The position numbers and the translations under genes are program-made. The notes below the pieces were generated by a model. It had not been told where the DNA came from, made no database searches, and was given only the letters and a program-made list of their open reading frames with translations. A stretch of 64,000 nt of DNA from Stenopsyche tienmushanensis (taxonomy: Eukaryota > Arthropoda > Insecta > Trichoptera > Stenopsychidae), in NCBI GenBank assembly GCA_008973525.1, contig WACJ01000126.1:2542001-2606000 (forward strand), read 5' to 3'. Below, one piece after another: positions 42,642 to 54,160 of the stretch. The stretch's first letter is position 1. Every line of letters starts with the position of its first letter.

Positions 42642-43267
42642 TAAGGAATTCAATTCCGGGATCCGGGAGAGTTTTAGGTGCTTATAAATCCCGGGATTAG
42701 TAAACGTAATAACGAAAAATTCGGGATTGAAATTTTTATCTAACAGAAATCGTACACTTCACCAACACGACGAAGACTACTAAATTGAGACATCCCCGCC
42801 CAAATCTGGATGCTTGGAAACAGTGGCGTAACTAATAATTGGTGAGTTTAGGCGACGCCAAGGGGCAGTAACTATCTATTCTATGTATACATATATACAG
42901 TACATATATGTTTTTTCAAATTGTTATATTAAACTTTTCCTACCGGTGATGTATTTACTACACCTCGGCTCTAATAATTGGAATATCGATATGAAATATA
43001 ATAGATACGGGGTTCAGAATTTGTGTATTTCTCCGTAATATAATTACGAATCACATCAACATATTATAGTATATAATTATTCATCTGCAGCGACGGAAAT
43101 AAATAATTTGTCCAAAAATCGGGAATGAAAAACATTTTTTCTTAAACTAGCTATTAAAAAAAGTACCTATAATATTAAAAATCCCGGTCCTGGGACTGAT
43201 CCCGGGATGGTCTAATGCAATCCTGAAATCCCGGGATTGAAATTTTGGCTCGGGATTGGATTCCCTA
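42642..43267. mobile_element. hAT-like MITE with CCCGGGAT repeats, complete copy
   Basis: Left end TAAGGAATTCAATTCCGGGA; right end, reverse complemented, TAGGGAATCCAATCCCGAGC (15 or 16 of 20 match). The flanking 8-mers TTCAAAAG (42634-42641) and CTCAAAAG (43268-43275) differ by one base, which fits the 8-bp duplication of hAT elements. Subterminal CCCGGGAT/ATCCCGGG words recur at both ends. At 626 bp with no open frame, it is non-autonomous. Copies at 58648-59102 and 63384-63617 are in the opposite orientation. Confidence 0.8.
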
Positions 43268-43400
43268 CTCAAAAGCCATAGAAAGTATTCCATTCTAACT
43301 TGAATAAAATAAGCATGGAATTCAAATGTAATAGTTTATAATTCGCTTATATTCAGATGGCAGATTCTAATTAGTTATTGTTAGTGTATTGCACTGTAAT

Positions 43401-43483
43401 AATTTTAGTGGTAACAGCTGCATCGTGAAATGCAACAAAGGCAAGCAGATAATTAAGATCTGTGGTTCGAATACAGTAAAATT
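43401..43483 (+). other. tRNA-like sequence, probably not a functional tRNA
   Basis: AATTTTA (43401-43407) pairs perfectly with TAAAATT (43477-43483) as a 7-bp acceptor-like stem. CTGTG-GTTCGAA-TACAG (43460-43476) forms a T arm with a 7-base loop and a B-box-like GGTTCGAATAC. TAGTGGTAACAG resembles a D loop/A box. The region between is too long (52 bases) and offers no clean anticodon arm, so this is at most a decayed tRNA gene or the head of a tRNA-derived SINE. Confidence 0.3.
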
Positions 43484-43579
43484 TCATCTAAAAGAGAATA
43501 AATAAGCGCATAATAAAAATCGAACGTTACTTTTCCAAATATTATTCAGTTTGATTGATAGGAACGCTGAAATCGGGTA

Positions 43580-44393
43580 CACTTGGGTCTGTTTTTATGC
43601 GATAGATTGTTTTCAAGGGGAGTCGCATAAAAAAAATTCGCATTAAAAAAGACTCGAACTACATAGAAAACTGAAGGATAGGTTGCATTATTTTTAAAAA
43701 ACGCATAACTTCAAATCGATGCGATAGAATATACCAAAAATCGCATAAAAATATAGCTACAGTAAAAGGGAGCAGGATTTTTTTCCACTTGAATGTCGTG
43801 TTCTGTTTATTCGCTGTCATATAACATCAAACCTCATCCAAAATATCATCGTCGTTCAAGGGAGTATCTTATCAAGCAATTTATCGACATCATTTTGAGA
43901 AAAAGAATCAAAGCCTTCTCCGCCGAGTTATGCCAAAGTAATGATTTCAACTGACAATGTTGAAGTTTTTATTGTTTCGCCGTCTGTAACGAATGCGGGC
44001 AAAACTGCTTTCAAACAAGAATTTAAAGTGTGTGGTGTTATCTGAGACACTGCACGTGAAATATTATTTATACAGTCCTAAATTGAAAACTTTTTCCAAA
44101 CTTCAGGTACAGTTAATAACTCATTATCTAGTATATGTTGATAAGTGTTCTTAGTATTACACTATTTTCACATTTGAATGCTCTGAATATGGATGACTTG
44201 AACGGTTGTAGTTTGCATTTGTGTTAATTTTAGAATTTTTTATGCGCATTCGCATAAAAAAAAGCTTTGTGCTCTAAGGGAAAATGAGGGATAGATTCCA
44301 TTATCCCTCATTTTTATTTTGAATTTAGCGATTTGAAAATCGCATAAATTCAAAATAGCATAAAAAAGATCCGCATAAAAACAGACACAAAAG
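43580..44393. mobile_element. TA-flanked MITE, ATGCG-rich family, copy 2
   Basis: Left end CACTTGGGTCTGTTTTTATG; right end, reverse complemented, CTTTTGTGTCTGTTTTTATG, with TA outside both. Internal blocks match 4609-5208 (for example TCGCATAAAAAAA words and ACTTCAGGTACAGT). At 814 bp it is about 210 bp longer, with a segment around 43770-44000 absent from copy 1 that has no recognisable coding sequence. Confidence 0.75.
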
Positions 44394-44419
44394 TATTTTA
44401 AAACTGTGAGTGGTCATGA

Positions 44420-44530
44420 GATGCAATCTCGTTGTCTCAGGCCAATATTATATCTAAAACGTTTTTATATTGCTCAAAAACAGTTCCCTGGTGGGTCACC
44501 AAAGCGATATGGTTACTTTAGATTTATTTA
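44420..44530 (+). repeat. Dispersed repeat P, copy 2
   Basis: GTCTCAGGCCAATATTATAT, CGTTTTTATATTGCTCAAAA, CAGTTCCCTGGTGGGTCACC, AAAGCGATATGGTTACTTTA; matches 38975-39215 without the extra segment. Confidence 0.6.
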
Positions 44531-46970
44531 ATTAAAACAATAACATTAGAAATCAATCAAATTATTTGAATATTTGAACAGCCCCCTGTATCGATTTTTT
44601 CAGAAAATGCTCAATGTTTCCTAAAGCAATGGAAATATTTTTGGTTAATCTGTGGTTTTAATTACCTGGTAGATTTAACCGTTTGGGTGCAAAGCAGCAT
44701 TATAGTTTTGCGAGATATTTCATATCAAAAGTGCGGCGCGGCGATATATAGACATGCAACTACAAAACAATCTGCAACTGTCATTTGACGTGGTGCACAT
44801 TTTATATTGTTTTTGCTTTTATTTTATTTTATGTGTATTTAAAATACGACTATTTCTGAAAATATGTTTCCAAATTTGCCTGTTGCGCTTTGTGCAAACG
44901 AATAATAACGCGTTGCGCAACAGAGGATGCAACTTCTCGCCTTCTTTCTTTAATGACGAGATCAAAAATCTTCCTATCTGATGGAATAAATGTATTTCTA
45001 ATGAAGAAAAATAAGATACTCCATTTATATTTTTATATATCACTAATAAATTTGTACGGCGAAATTCCGGGTTATATTTGAATCGCCCTCGTTTAAAGAT
45101 ATAAACTTATTTACGTTAATTTTTATTTGTAGAAAGTACATGTATCCATCAGTAAGGGGTTTCCTTGATGAAAGCGCGTATTTCGGTCGATCCCTATCCT
45201 TTTTTGCATGCATCATTTGAGTCCCTATTTAATGACCGAATCTATTTGCTCAGCCGGTTGTACATCAACCTTTATTTTTTGCCGATCGGATTAAACCCGA
45301 AGCAAACACTAATCTGATGTTTAAAAAAAACTCTAACGGATATCATTGATTAAATTCAACACCATCCGATAAGAATCTAACCGTCGATCATAATCAGGCT
45401 CACGCTTATAGGATGGCAAAAATAGCCTCAGGCTCTCCAAGTCGAAATCTTACAACTGCGTTATTATCCACGCAATATTTTCATATGATAAATGAAATAC
45501 AGGATGGTTAATTGTACGCTTCGATTATCCGTAATTACAGTAAGAGACGTAAGCCGAAATGATCGTTGGCTATTAGATAAAGCGATGCGGATTAACGAAA
45601 CGCCACTGGCATTTAGCATGCTGGTGTACAAAACCAAAAATCTGGTCTGTACCATTTATATACTACATAAATCCTACGTGATTTGGATCAAAGAAAAAAC
45701 CTAATATATAAAACACGTTGGTTGCTTGCTTAATTATTTGGGCATTGAGTGCATTAAAATAATATTTTGTCATTGTCTCATCTGAGAAACTTCAAGGATA
45801 ATCAGCTTGGATAGCCATGATATGTCCTTATTTGTACACCATTCAGTAGTTATTAGATATAATAATATTAGGTTGTATTGGCCATGTTGTTAAAGCGAAT
45901 AGTATATGGAAAATTATCATGATAGATCAGTCCTCCGTTCGAGAAACGATCTGCGCATTACACTGATTTTTGGTACTGATGATGATTTTTCTAGATGTGG
46001 CTCATTTCACGTCTATTATTTTTTGAATATAATATATGTGCATGCTATAATTTCAACGGGAAGAATTTTTAAAGAATATTTCTGACATATTTCGATTGGC
46101 TCTACTCTGTTCATCCCTTAAGCTGCGTCGAACGATGCTTTTCCTGCGGTACAAAAATGAAAGAGCAAGTCACTCTCCAATTTGCATTGGAATCTCGATC
46201 CACTATAGGCGGAGCATATTTGCTCGCGGGAATGTTTAAATAAAATTTTGCATCCAGGGAATTCAAGAACCGGGAATTCGCTTGATAATTACGATATAAG
46301 ACACGACCTTTTCACATCCTCGCACGTAATTTGTATCCGCCGAGAGCGAAGTGAATCGCTCGCTATAAATCAAAAGTATCAACCCTTGTTCAACCCGGAG
46401 AGCAAAAACGTGTATTTTTTATCAAAAATCCTTCTTTTTCGGGGGCAGAAATACCCTTTTTTGGAGCCGCGTCGCGGATGAGGTTTTAAAAATGTATGTG
46501 TGTTATTCAATCTGTTACGTTATACCTAGACGTGTTCTCTTTGTACGTCTTAAGTAACGGTACTTCCATATTTATACGCTTTTCCGAGAACTTCGTCCTT
46601 TTATGTGTTTTAACAATTTTCGTACACGTGAAATGTTTTTCACTCGATGTTTAATAAATATGTGTGCCATAAAATAAGGATGAGGGACTTATTAAGTGGC
46701 GGCGTTGCGTAATGTGCACGTATGTCACCTCATTGTCGGTTGTGTGTTGTGTTACTTATATTGTAAGCATGTCAATTAACATGTAGAACATGATATTTTA
46801 CTTATGAAAGGATAGAAAGAAGACCCTATTGTACGGCGATAACAGCCCTAATTACTAAAGCAAATGATCATATGACTTTGTGCATAATTTAGCTAAGAAA
46901 AGATCCAGTGTTTGCATAGTATATTAAGCTCTGGGCTCTTATTATAATGGTTTGGGATCATTTTTTTTTA
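44531..46970. other. No recognised gene
   Basis: Short frames only. The part from about 45100 to 46500 is somewhat less AT-rich and matches nothing else here; it may be unique host DNA. Confidence 0.45.
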
Positions 46971-46984
46971 ATTAAACTTGAAGT

Positions 46985-47190
46985 AAATCGGTTAATTAGA
47001 ACTTGAGATATCATGTCAACCGTGTTGAAAAAAGTAGTTTCGAGAAAAACGCGTTTAAATATTTCATTCTGGTAGGACCGGTTTAGTTGTCGCATCATTA
47101 AAATAGTTATAACTCCGTAAATAATTGGAATTTTGCAAATTTCTTTGGAGAATATATTCTTAAAGGTCTAAACTTTTAGAATGTGCAAAA
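46985..47190 (-). repeat. Dispersed repeat W, copy 3 (inverted)
   Basis: Reverse complement carries AATTATTTACGGAGTTATAA, CGCGTTTTTCTCGAAACTAC and TTTTTTCAACACGGTTGACA in the order of copy 2 at 37556. It is cut off beyond the GATTTACTTCAA block. Confidence 0.7.
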
Positions 47191-48280
47191 AATTGAATCG
47201 ACTTTTTTAAATTCTTCACTAAAATACCACCTCAATAATACGCCTTAGATTTGCAATGTGAATTAATCCTCAGGTTGAAATTGAATTTGCTCCTTCATGT
47301 GCAAATATTTTATGTTTACATTAAATGCTCGAAACTTTGGTCTAATTTATCACATTCCAGTATCAAATTTTCTGATATGGAAGTTCTCAAATTCCAAAGT
47401 TTCATGCTTGCCTGGAATTATTGAGATGTTCCCGGAGACAGTACGGGTCGAGTATGCAGGCAAGTACTGAAGGTACACAAATATTCACAAGTTGTTCGAT
47501 GACACAGCAGAAACCCCGAAGAGTAAACAAAGCCTCCGAGCTTTTGTTGCTCGTACAGCAAAAACGTTGGCATTTCACAAAGCTCACAAAAAGCGAGATG
47601 TGGAGTCACGCTCCTCCGGTGTAGGTGGTCGAAGTGCTTCAATACCACCACCGATAATTACATGTAAACAAGCACTTCGATACGGTGGACATCTCTACCA
47701 CATGACACATTCTAAAAACTAAAGGAACAATGCCCTTAAACATAATGGAGCTCTGCGTGGAGTCCTCGTTTCTTGGACCCACGTTGGCATTGTTTGGTCA
47801 ACAAAAACAATCCTCAAGGATCACACCTTTAGCACCGTGCGCGAAGAATGAGTCTTGGACGTGTCCATTGTGAAGAGCCATAACATTTAATATGCAATAA
47901 ACTCGTCCATTCATAGCGAATGAAACGTTCACGGAATGTCTTTAAACAGCCGTCGGTCATCTACGAGGGTGATTCAAATATAACCCGGAATTTTGCTGTA
48001 CAAATATATTAATGATGGACTATTTTCTATTTAGTTCCGTTCATTATCGCATAGAAAGCTTCTTCTTAATCCCATCACTGAAGAAAGAAAGCTACTGCAC
48101 TAAAAATTAGTTGTGCACGTATTGTTTGACCGCAGCGTTGTCTTGAAATCGTTGCCCTCCTAAAGCCTCTTTCAATGGACTAAGCGTACGGTAGTCACAT
48201 TGATAAATTGGATAAAAATTGGATTGAATTTCCAAAATATATCCGGTCTTAACCTTTTGAGGAGTTCAGTCGCGTATTTG
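47191..48280. other. Unclassified segment; overlapping open frames at 47402-47722
   Basis: Between 47402 and 47722 both strands are open (61-77 codons in four frames). The translations resemble nothing I know with confidence. The richer base composition through 47950 would fit an old element, but no ends or shared copy were found. Confidence 0.35.
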
Positions 48281-48289
48281 CGATCGAAT

Positions 48290-48370
48290 TCGAGTGATTC
48301 AGAAAGAGCATTCTTACACTTTGAGCTTGGAGAGAGACAGAGATGAAAAGAGTGTCTTGCGAACATTGTA
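48290..48370 (+). repeat. Dispersed repeat Z, copy 3 (partial)
   Basis: TTCGAGTGATTCAGAAAGAG, CATTCTTACACTTTGAGC and GAGACAGAGATGAAAAGAGT then GTCTTGCG; right part missing. Confidence 0.6.
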
Positions 48371-48529
48371 CCACAATATGACAAATGATAACCCAATTTA
48401 TCGACTAATAATGATGACCCAAATTCAAGTTTATTGTTCATGTTTACGCAAATAGTGTTTACCTAACTATATATATATATATATAAAATAATATGTGTCG
48501 TGGAGCGAGGAGTTTGCTAAGTACACATT

Positions 48530-48565
48530 CTTATACCGTTCATCCGATTGCGATGAAACTTTTGT
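48530..48565 (-). repeat. Family S 3' motif, isolated and inverted
   Basis: CCGTTCATCCGATTGCGATG then AAACTTTTGTG is the reverse complement of the CATCGCAATCGGATGAAT block that closes family S copies at 14.7, 20.8 and 60.5 kb. Confidence 0.55.
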
Positions 48566-48569
48566 GAGT

Positions 48570-48910
48570 TATTGGGCGTGTATCCGAGAAGGTTTTCACA
48601 TTGGCATGATTCCCTGATTACGATAGTATCCAAAGAAGCTTTGGAGAAGAACGATTCAAAGTTTCACGCGATTTTGACGGTTTTCCTTGTGAGCATTCTG
48701 GGCACCCATTTTGCACACAACTTTTTCACACAAGAGCTTCCGATGGATATTTGCGATGGTATTGTTCTGCAAAGTAAAAAAGAGATGAATGGCGGGAGCG
48801 TACGACGATGTCTCCATCGGAAGAATTTACTGTGACTGAAAAAATGGCCAATAAATACGCGCAAACAAAGAAACTGACCGTTAGGAATCCCCCCTATACG
48901 CCAGGTACTC
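48570..48910 (-). pseudogene. Probable mariner transposase fragment within repeat V, copy 2
   Basis: A minus-strand frame contains SCVKKLCAKWVPRMLT, which is the M-x-K-L-C-A-x-W-V-P-R-x-L-T motif between the helix-turn-helix and the catalytic domain of mariner transposases; another frame just before it reads NTIANIHRKLL. Only this motif is convincing, as the sequence on either side does not continue as mariner. The right part (48810-48900) matches repeat V at 11.9 kb. Confidence 0.5.
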
Positions 48911-50680
48911 AGGAGTCCTGTTCCTGTCTTCTTCTTCTAATCGTTCTAATACAAATATATTTAAACATTGCATGGTATTTTATATAGCTTTAAACTGGCA
49001 ATACATGTTCTGATCAGCCGTTCATTTTCCTGAAGTCATTCAAGTGATCAAATTTTGTCTTCTTGCAAAGATCAACGATTGCAAGAGATACGGAAACTAG
49101 TCTAGCGTACAAATGTGCAAATTAGGTCACGTTCTTCCGTTAATACAGCATTGAAATTGTGCGTGCATATTCGAATTACGTTCGCCCATTAGAGTCGTTA
49201 CGCTAAATTGCAGCTGACGTTCAAAGCATCCCGTGAAACATTTAATCCAAGCAAATGTTAAATTTCAGATGTTTGCTGCTGGGGAGGCTTTCTTGCATTG
49301 CGAGGTCAATTTGACAGGGAATTTCATTTGTACTGCCAAATCTGTGTCGGATGTCTTTCACGGCCTGTTACCCATGTACTGTTCATAATTGAACATTTCA
49401 CACTGTAGCATTCTGCAAATCTGCACGTACATTTAACTCATTAGCAAAGCACCTTATTTCAGCTTAAATTTCATAACCACAATATAAAAATGGCCATCAA
49501 AAACGAGTCGAAACGCCCTTAGATGAGTGGCGGGTCGCTTCAGCGAGATTGACATACTGTCCAAATAATTCTCCCAAAATACATTTATTATCTTCAAGAA
49601 TGGAAGGGTCAAAATTATAATAGAGGCTGTTTGTTTTAGACAGCCCAAAGAAAAATAAAAGCAGCAAGGGGTTATTTTTCTCCCCTCAGATTTAATAAAA
49701 TCCCTTTCGTCCTCGAGGAGCAAATATTTATTTTGCGGCCCTAATTAAAGCTAAATAATAATGAAAAAAATATTTTGAATGACAGATGCGTCCTTTGTCT
49801 CATTTTTCATCCCCTGGATGATCTCCAAATGATTCTTCATACTATAAATATAACAACGTACAACTCGCAGTATACGACCCTTGGACTGGCGCAAAAAATT
49901 CAATTAAAACCCCATATTTTCAATCAGTATTCACGCATTGTGTCATTAACGTCTTTGTTGGAGAAAATCATTTTAAATTCGCCAAACATTTCCTTCGACG
50001 TACTTGATGAACGATATCGTTTCTCTTATTGTATCAAAATCAGGGTTTCGAAAAAAATAAAATTACCAAGCAAATCGAATGTGATAACGCACGTCAATTT
50101 CGGGGATAAACTGTTCGCTGGAACGGAATCGACACACAAATGCGTGTCAATTTACATGTCAGACGTAGTACGTGATTGGGGGTAGTAATAGGGGGAAGAA
50201 ATGGGATCCGGGATATATTATATCTTCTATTTCAATATATTTGCATGGCTATGCGACCGCAAGATGCCCATCATCGGGGCTTCCGATCCGGGTCGTATAT
50301 AACCGGTTATACGCTCATTTTAAACACAATTCAAGTGTGGATAATGTCGATTTTTTCAACATATATACATCTCATAAATTCCCAATTTATATTTAAAAAT
50401 GCGTGAAATTCGCACAACATTAAGCTGTGTTTGTATAATATATAATAAAATAGGCAAGCTATTGGACTAAGGGTTGCTTTATGCTATGTGTACACATACA
50501 CATAGTAGAAGCTGTGCTACGCATATGAGAGTGACTACAAGCGATTCTCCCTCTCTTTCCGACCAACTTTCGGTTAGAGTTTCATTTTTCATGACGTTCA
50601 AACCAGCCAACAATAGACCCAAACATCTAAATAAAAAACATTCATATCAGCCCCACTCTTAAACGCCTTTAAAGAGGCAC
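48911..50680. other. No recognised gene
   Basis: Parts of 49050-50200 are less AT-rich and match nothing else in the window. A plus frame of 136 codons (49775-50185) starts with ATG but has no recognisable domain; I rate it as more likely chance than gene. Confidence 0.4.
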
Positions 50681-50685
50681 TGGGA

Positions 50686-51040
50686 ATCGCCAGATTAACA
50701 GCGACATCTTCCATCTCTCTTCAGGTGCAATGTGTTATTTTAACAGCGCCATCTCTTGTGGCCCTGCGAAGACATTGCACCTGCATACCGACTGATCGCT
50801 TCTTGTGCGTGCACCGTTTCTGGTTGGGTAGTGACGCGCAGGAAGCGGGAGTCGGGAGAGTCGTCGGTTAGCCTTGGCTGCGGGAGGACGTCCTTCCCGC
50901 AGCCAGATCTCTCTCGTGTGTAATAAATAGTTATTTAGCGAAGAGTCTTTCAATTCGACGCCCTTCTATTCCCATCCATTCATCCAGCAACATCAGGGCC
51001 CGATAGAAGAACGGACCCGTGCGCTAGCGCGGCCACACAA
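50686..51040 (+). repeat. LTR copy E of the tRNA-Leu-primed family
   Basis: It opens inside the LTR at AATCGCCAGATTAACAGCGA, then the perfect fold-back CAGGTGCAATGT (50722-50733) / ACATTGCACCTG (50772-50783), GACGCGCAGGAAGCGGGAG, CCTTGGCTGCGGGAGG, TAATAAATAG, CCCATCCATTCATCCAGC and CCGATAGAAGAACGGACCCG. It ends at GCGCTAGCGCGGCC without the terminal TTACA or primer-binding site, so both ends are incomplete. Confidence 0.8.
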
Positions 51041-51940
51041 CCACACCTTAAAACGAAACTGAGAACATTTTCAATCAACTGAAAATATAAAATTCATAGT
51101 GGCATTTATTAGTCAACGAATTTCGCTGTTGATAATTAAATGTTCAGACACAGGCGAAATGGCGTGAGACTATAAATAGGATCATGACGAGCCGCATTCA
51201 AATTAGTATAATGAAAGGGTGTTTTATACTTATTTTATAGTGTCACAAGCTCTAGGTCAGGGTCATAGATGACACAAAAGGGTAGCTATATATCATCTGA
51301 TAGCATATATTATTTACCATGACCTTAGTATATATGCATTTCATATATAGTAAATGCACGCAAAATCTTACAATCAAGTGATCCAGAAAGAGTATGCCCG
51401 CACATGTTGCGGACAACACTCCAAACTGCTTCATACATTTACTATCTATTTTATTGTTATGGCACATTTCAATTAAATTTCTAACAAAGTTTTATGATCG
51501 AGAAAAATTAACTCACCAATCAAATGTTTCAGGGTTGACGCAATTAGATCTAATATATCAGTTATCCCCTATTTTTCATTAACTACCCCAATAAATCACT
51601 GTTATTTTCGGTTCTAATACAAAATATAGTCCCAATTATGTAGTATTTTATTTTTTGATATTCTTACATTTTAAAAAATTGAAGGCTATTAATATTGCTC
51701 CTTTTGCTGTGAAGCTTTTTAATGCTTGAAGGTTGCTAATGAGTGCTTTGAAAGACAGGAAAAATGTCACTCGGTTTCATTTTTGCGCTTGAAAAGGATA
51801 ATTTTGTAACTCAAAAACGCAAAAAGGATGCTTTTAAAAACGTTGATATTAATTTTTATTGCAAATAATTCAACCCTTTTATAAGTGAGTTAATTTTAAA
51901 TTGGCATAAATTCTATATTTGTACGTCTGTCGTCCATATA
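51041..51940. other. No recognised feature
   Basis: AT-rich, short frames only. A phrase at 51370-51400 (CAAGTGATCCAGAAAGAGTA) echoes repeat Z but is too short to call. Confidence 0.5.
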
Positions 51941-51944
51941 AAAC

Positions 51945-52045
51945 CACTTTTCTCTTAGGATCGCGCAGCGTGGGTCAACAATACACATGTGTGTCTTCAG
52001 TTTTAGCAATAAAATAATGCATTTTTTGAAGCTTGAAATGATTAC
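51945..52045 (+). repeat. Dispersed repeat Y, copy with central deletion
   Basis: CTCTTAGGATCGCGCAGCGT then, after losing the AATAAATGAACC part, ACACATGTGTGTCTTCAG and AATGCATTTTTTGAAGCTTG, as in the copy at 4.4 kb. Confidence 0.6.
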
Positions 52046-53523
52046 ATTTGGGTTATCATAGTCACAGGAATACAGAAAAATAAGAGCCTTGTTAAATCAG
52101 CAAACTTTGGATATGATTGAGAGGAGGTTCGTCATTGAAGTCTCGCAGTTGGACCTATCCTCACGCGCAAGACAAAATAAATTATTCACTTACAGAATGC
52201 TTTTGACATTGTTTCTATTGAATTTTGTTAGTTGATATACATTCTAAGCATACAATGTAATGTACGAGTATTTAGGGCAAAGCTTTCAAATGCAGCTACA
52301 ATCGAACAGATTTATTACTTTACTATTTTTAGATACCCATTAAAAATTGTCTAGAAGTTTATGTTCTTCCTGCTGATTAGTGATCGCCCCGTTGAGTCCC
52401 TAATGCAGGCTTCAGTATAATATCACGACATCCACCCCTTCGCAGAAGCGTGCCACATAAAGATAAACCCGTGGCGACTTTCCGAAGCATAAACTTTAAG
52501 TGGTATGTCAATATTCTTGGCTTTGTGAGGCAATTACCTCCGAAACCATTGCCGGACCTGTTTACGGGCTCCGGGCATTTTTATTGTACCATATACAACA
52601 ACGTTATGCAGTTCTCAGAGGGAATGGGACCGGGACCCCTAGCGATATTAAGAAATACCTCCGACTTTGAAATACGCCAGAGAATGGTTTCGATAGAATT
52701 ACGTCGTAATGGTATAAGATATTGCGCGTCGGAACCTTCAGGAACTCCCGCAAGGCTCCATTTTCCTTCGTGGTAGGAAGAAATCAAGATTACATGGTGG
52801 CACATGTTGAATTATGTACCGCGTTTGAATACATACAGCGCTCTTATCTGCTTGTCATGTTATAACATATGTTCATAAATCACTCAAATGGTCGATATTG
52901 AATCTATGCAATCTGTGCGATCCATTTGTGGGCGGATTGATAAGATCTTCGATTTATATGGCGACCATAAATTATGAGCACTGGAGTAATGTATCATGGT
53001 ATTATGTGAGGGATAACTATGCAAAAAATGAATTTCAAATTATATCACACGAGAAAAAAGTGATTTATCACCGATCGATTACTCTGCAATTTACTTGAAA
53101 ATTTGCATATAATAACTGTTACTAATAGCATTTGATACAAGGACTTTTTTTTAGTGCAAATCTAGAATTTTGGCTAAATGATGGATAAATTTAGGTCATC
53201 AAAGATGGATTTTCTGCTTTACAACCAAATATCAAATGACCGAATTATCCTTGCATATGCATCCCATGTGTAATTGACATCCTAGCTTAATGAACGATAT
53301 GGACGTAAATTTGGGTCAGACTTCATTTAATGGTTCATCGCCAATTATTTACGGCTCAAATTACAAAACGAACTAAAAACTAATGCTTGGATGTAATGTC
53401 AATTCCACGACTGTAATCTAACTTGTAATTACAGCACAGAAGCTTTTTTTGGGTCAATTAATAACCCAAAATGAATTAATTTTACAGTAAACTTCATCAA
53501 TTAGAAGATCTTTGATTATATAG
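52046..53523. other. No recognised gene
   Basis: A plus frame of 108 codons (52450-52776) has mixed composition but no recognisable domain. The rest is AT-rich. Confidence 0.45.
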
Positions 53524-53527
53524 TCAA

Positions 53528-53710
53528 CCCTTCTATAGCGTCAACTTCGTTTGCGGCGTCTTTAACGTAAACAACGCTTAAAATACATAAAATCTATGCC
53601 TCCTCGCGCGTGTTAGTCACTCGCACTTGTTAACAAACTAAACACATACAAATTTTGTATGGGTATCTAATTTTCTATAGCGTAATCCCCATCTCAACGC
53701 TATAGAAGAG
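53528..53710. mobile_element. Short MITE with TTAA-like flanks, CTTCTATAGCG ends
   Basis: Left end CCCTTCTATAGCGTC; right end, reverse complemented, CTCTTCTATAGCGTT, so 12 of 15 match. The flanks are TCAA (53524-53527) and TTAA (53711-53714), consistent with a piggyBac-type TTAA duplication in which the left copy has mutated. Length is 183 bp with no coding sequence. A further CTATAGCGTAATCC word lies just inside the right end. A relic of one end is at 36645. Confidence 0.6.
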
Positions 53711-54044
53711 TTAACTGCCTACGAATTCTTGGCGTAAAAAAACATAATTTATGTTCACAATGAGGCATGTTCACTTTAAAAAAATAAATAAACATGTTAT
53801 AAACCGATTTTCAAGTAAATAAATCTTGCATGCCGCTTTACACACAATGAGACCTTTAGTAATTGGGTCCTTAAATATAAAATCAATAGACCAAAAATCC
53901 TGACCCTGCCCAATTATTCCGGTGAATTTTCAAGCAACGTGGTATTTATGCGTTCATCGTGCGTGTGTAAATTAGGGATGAATCGATGTTATATATTTTC
54001 TCATTCATTAAATGTAGATATTAAGTATTTGCAAACGCATATTT

Positions 54045-54160
54045 GCGTTTGAGCGATTCAGAAAGAGAATTCTCGCACATTGAGTGCGGAGATTAGTGAA
54101 TCGGAGACGGGTGTCTTGCGTCTCATACACATCGACGGCAAAATCGTGCTATAAAGGCAC
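54045..54160 (+). repeat. Dispersed repeat Z, copy 4
   Basis: TTGAGCGATTCAGAAAGAGA, ATTCTCGCACATTGAGTGCG, GAGATTAGTGAATCGGAGAC, then CATCGACGGCAAAATCGTGC. Confidence 0.7.

Noticed and set aside
47402..47722. Possible transposase read on either strand
   Set aside because: I tried to match it to mariner, Tc1 and MULE motifs and found no catalytic signature.
49775..50185. 136-codon plus-strand open frame
   Set aside because: Longest non-transposon frame on the plus strand, yet no domain or similarity I recognise; expected by chance in 64 kb read in six frames.
52450..52776. 108-codon plus-strand open frame
   Set aside because: No recognisable domain, signal peptide or neighbouring exon.
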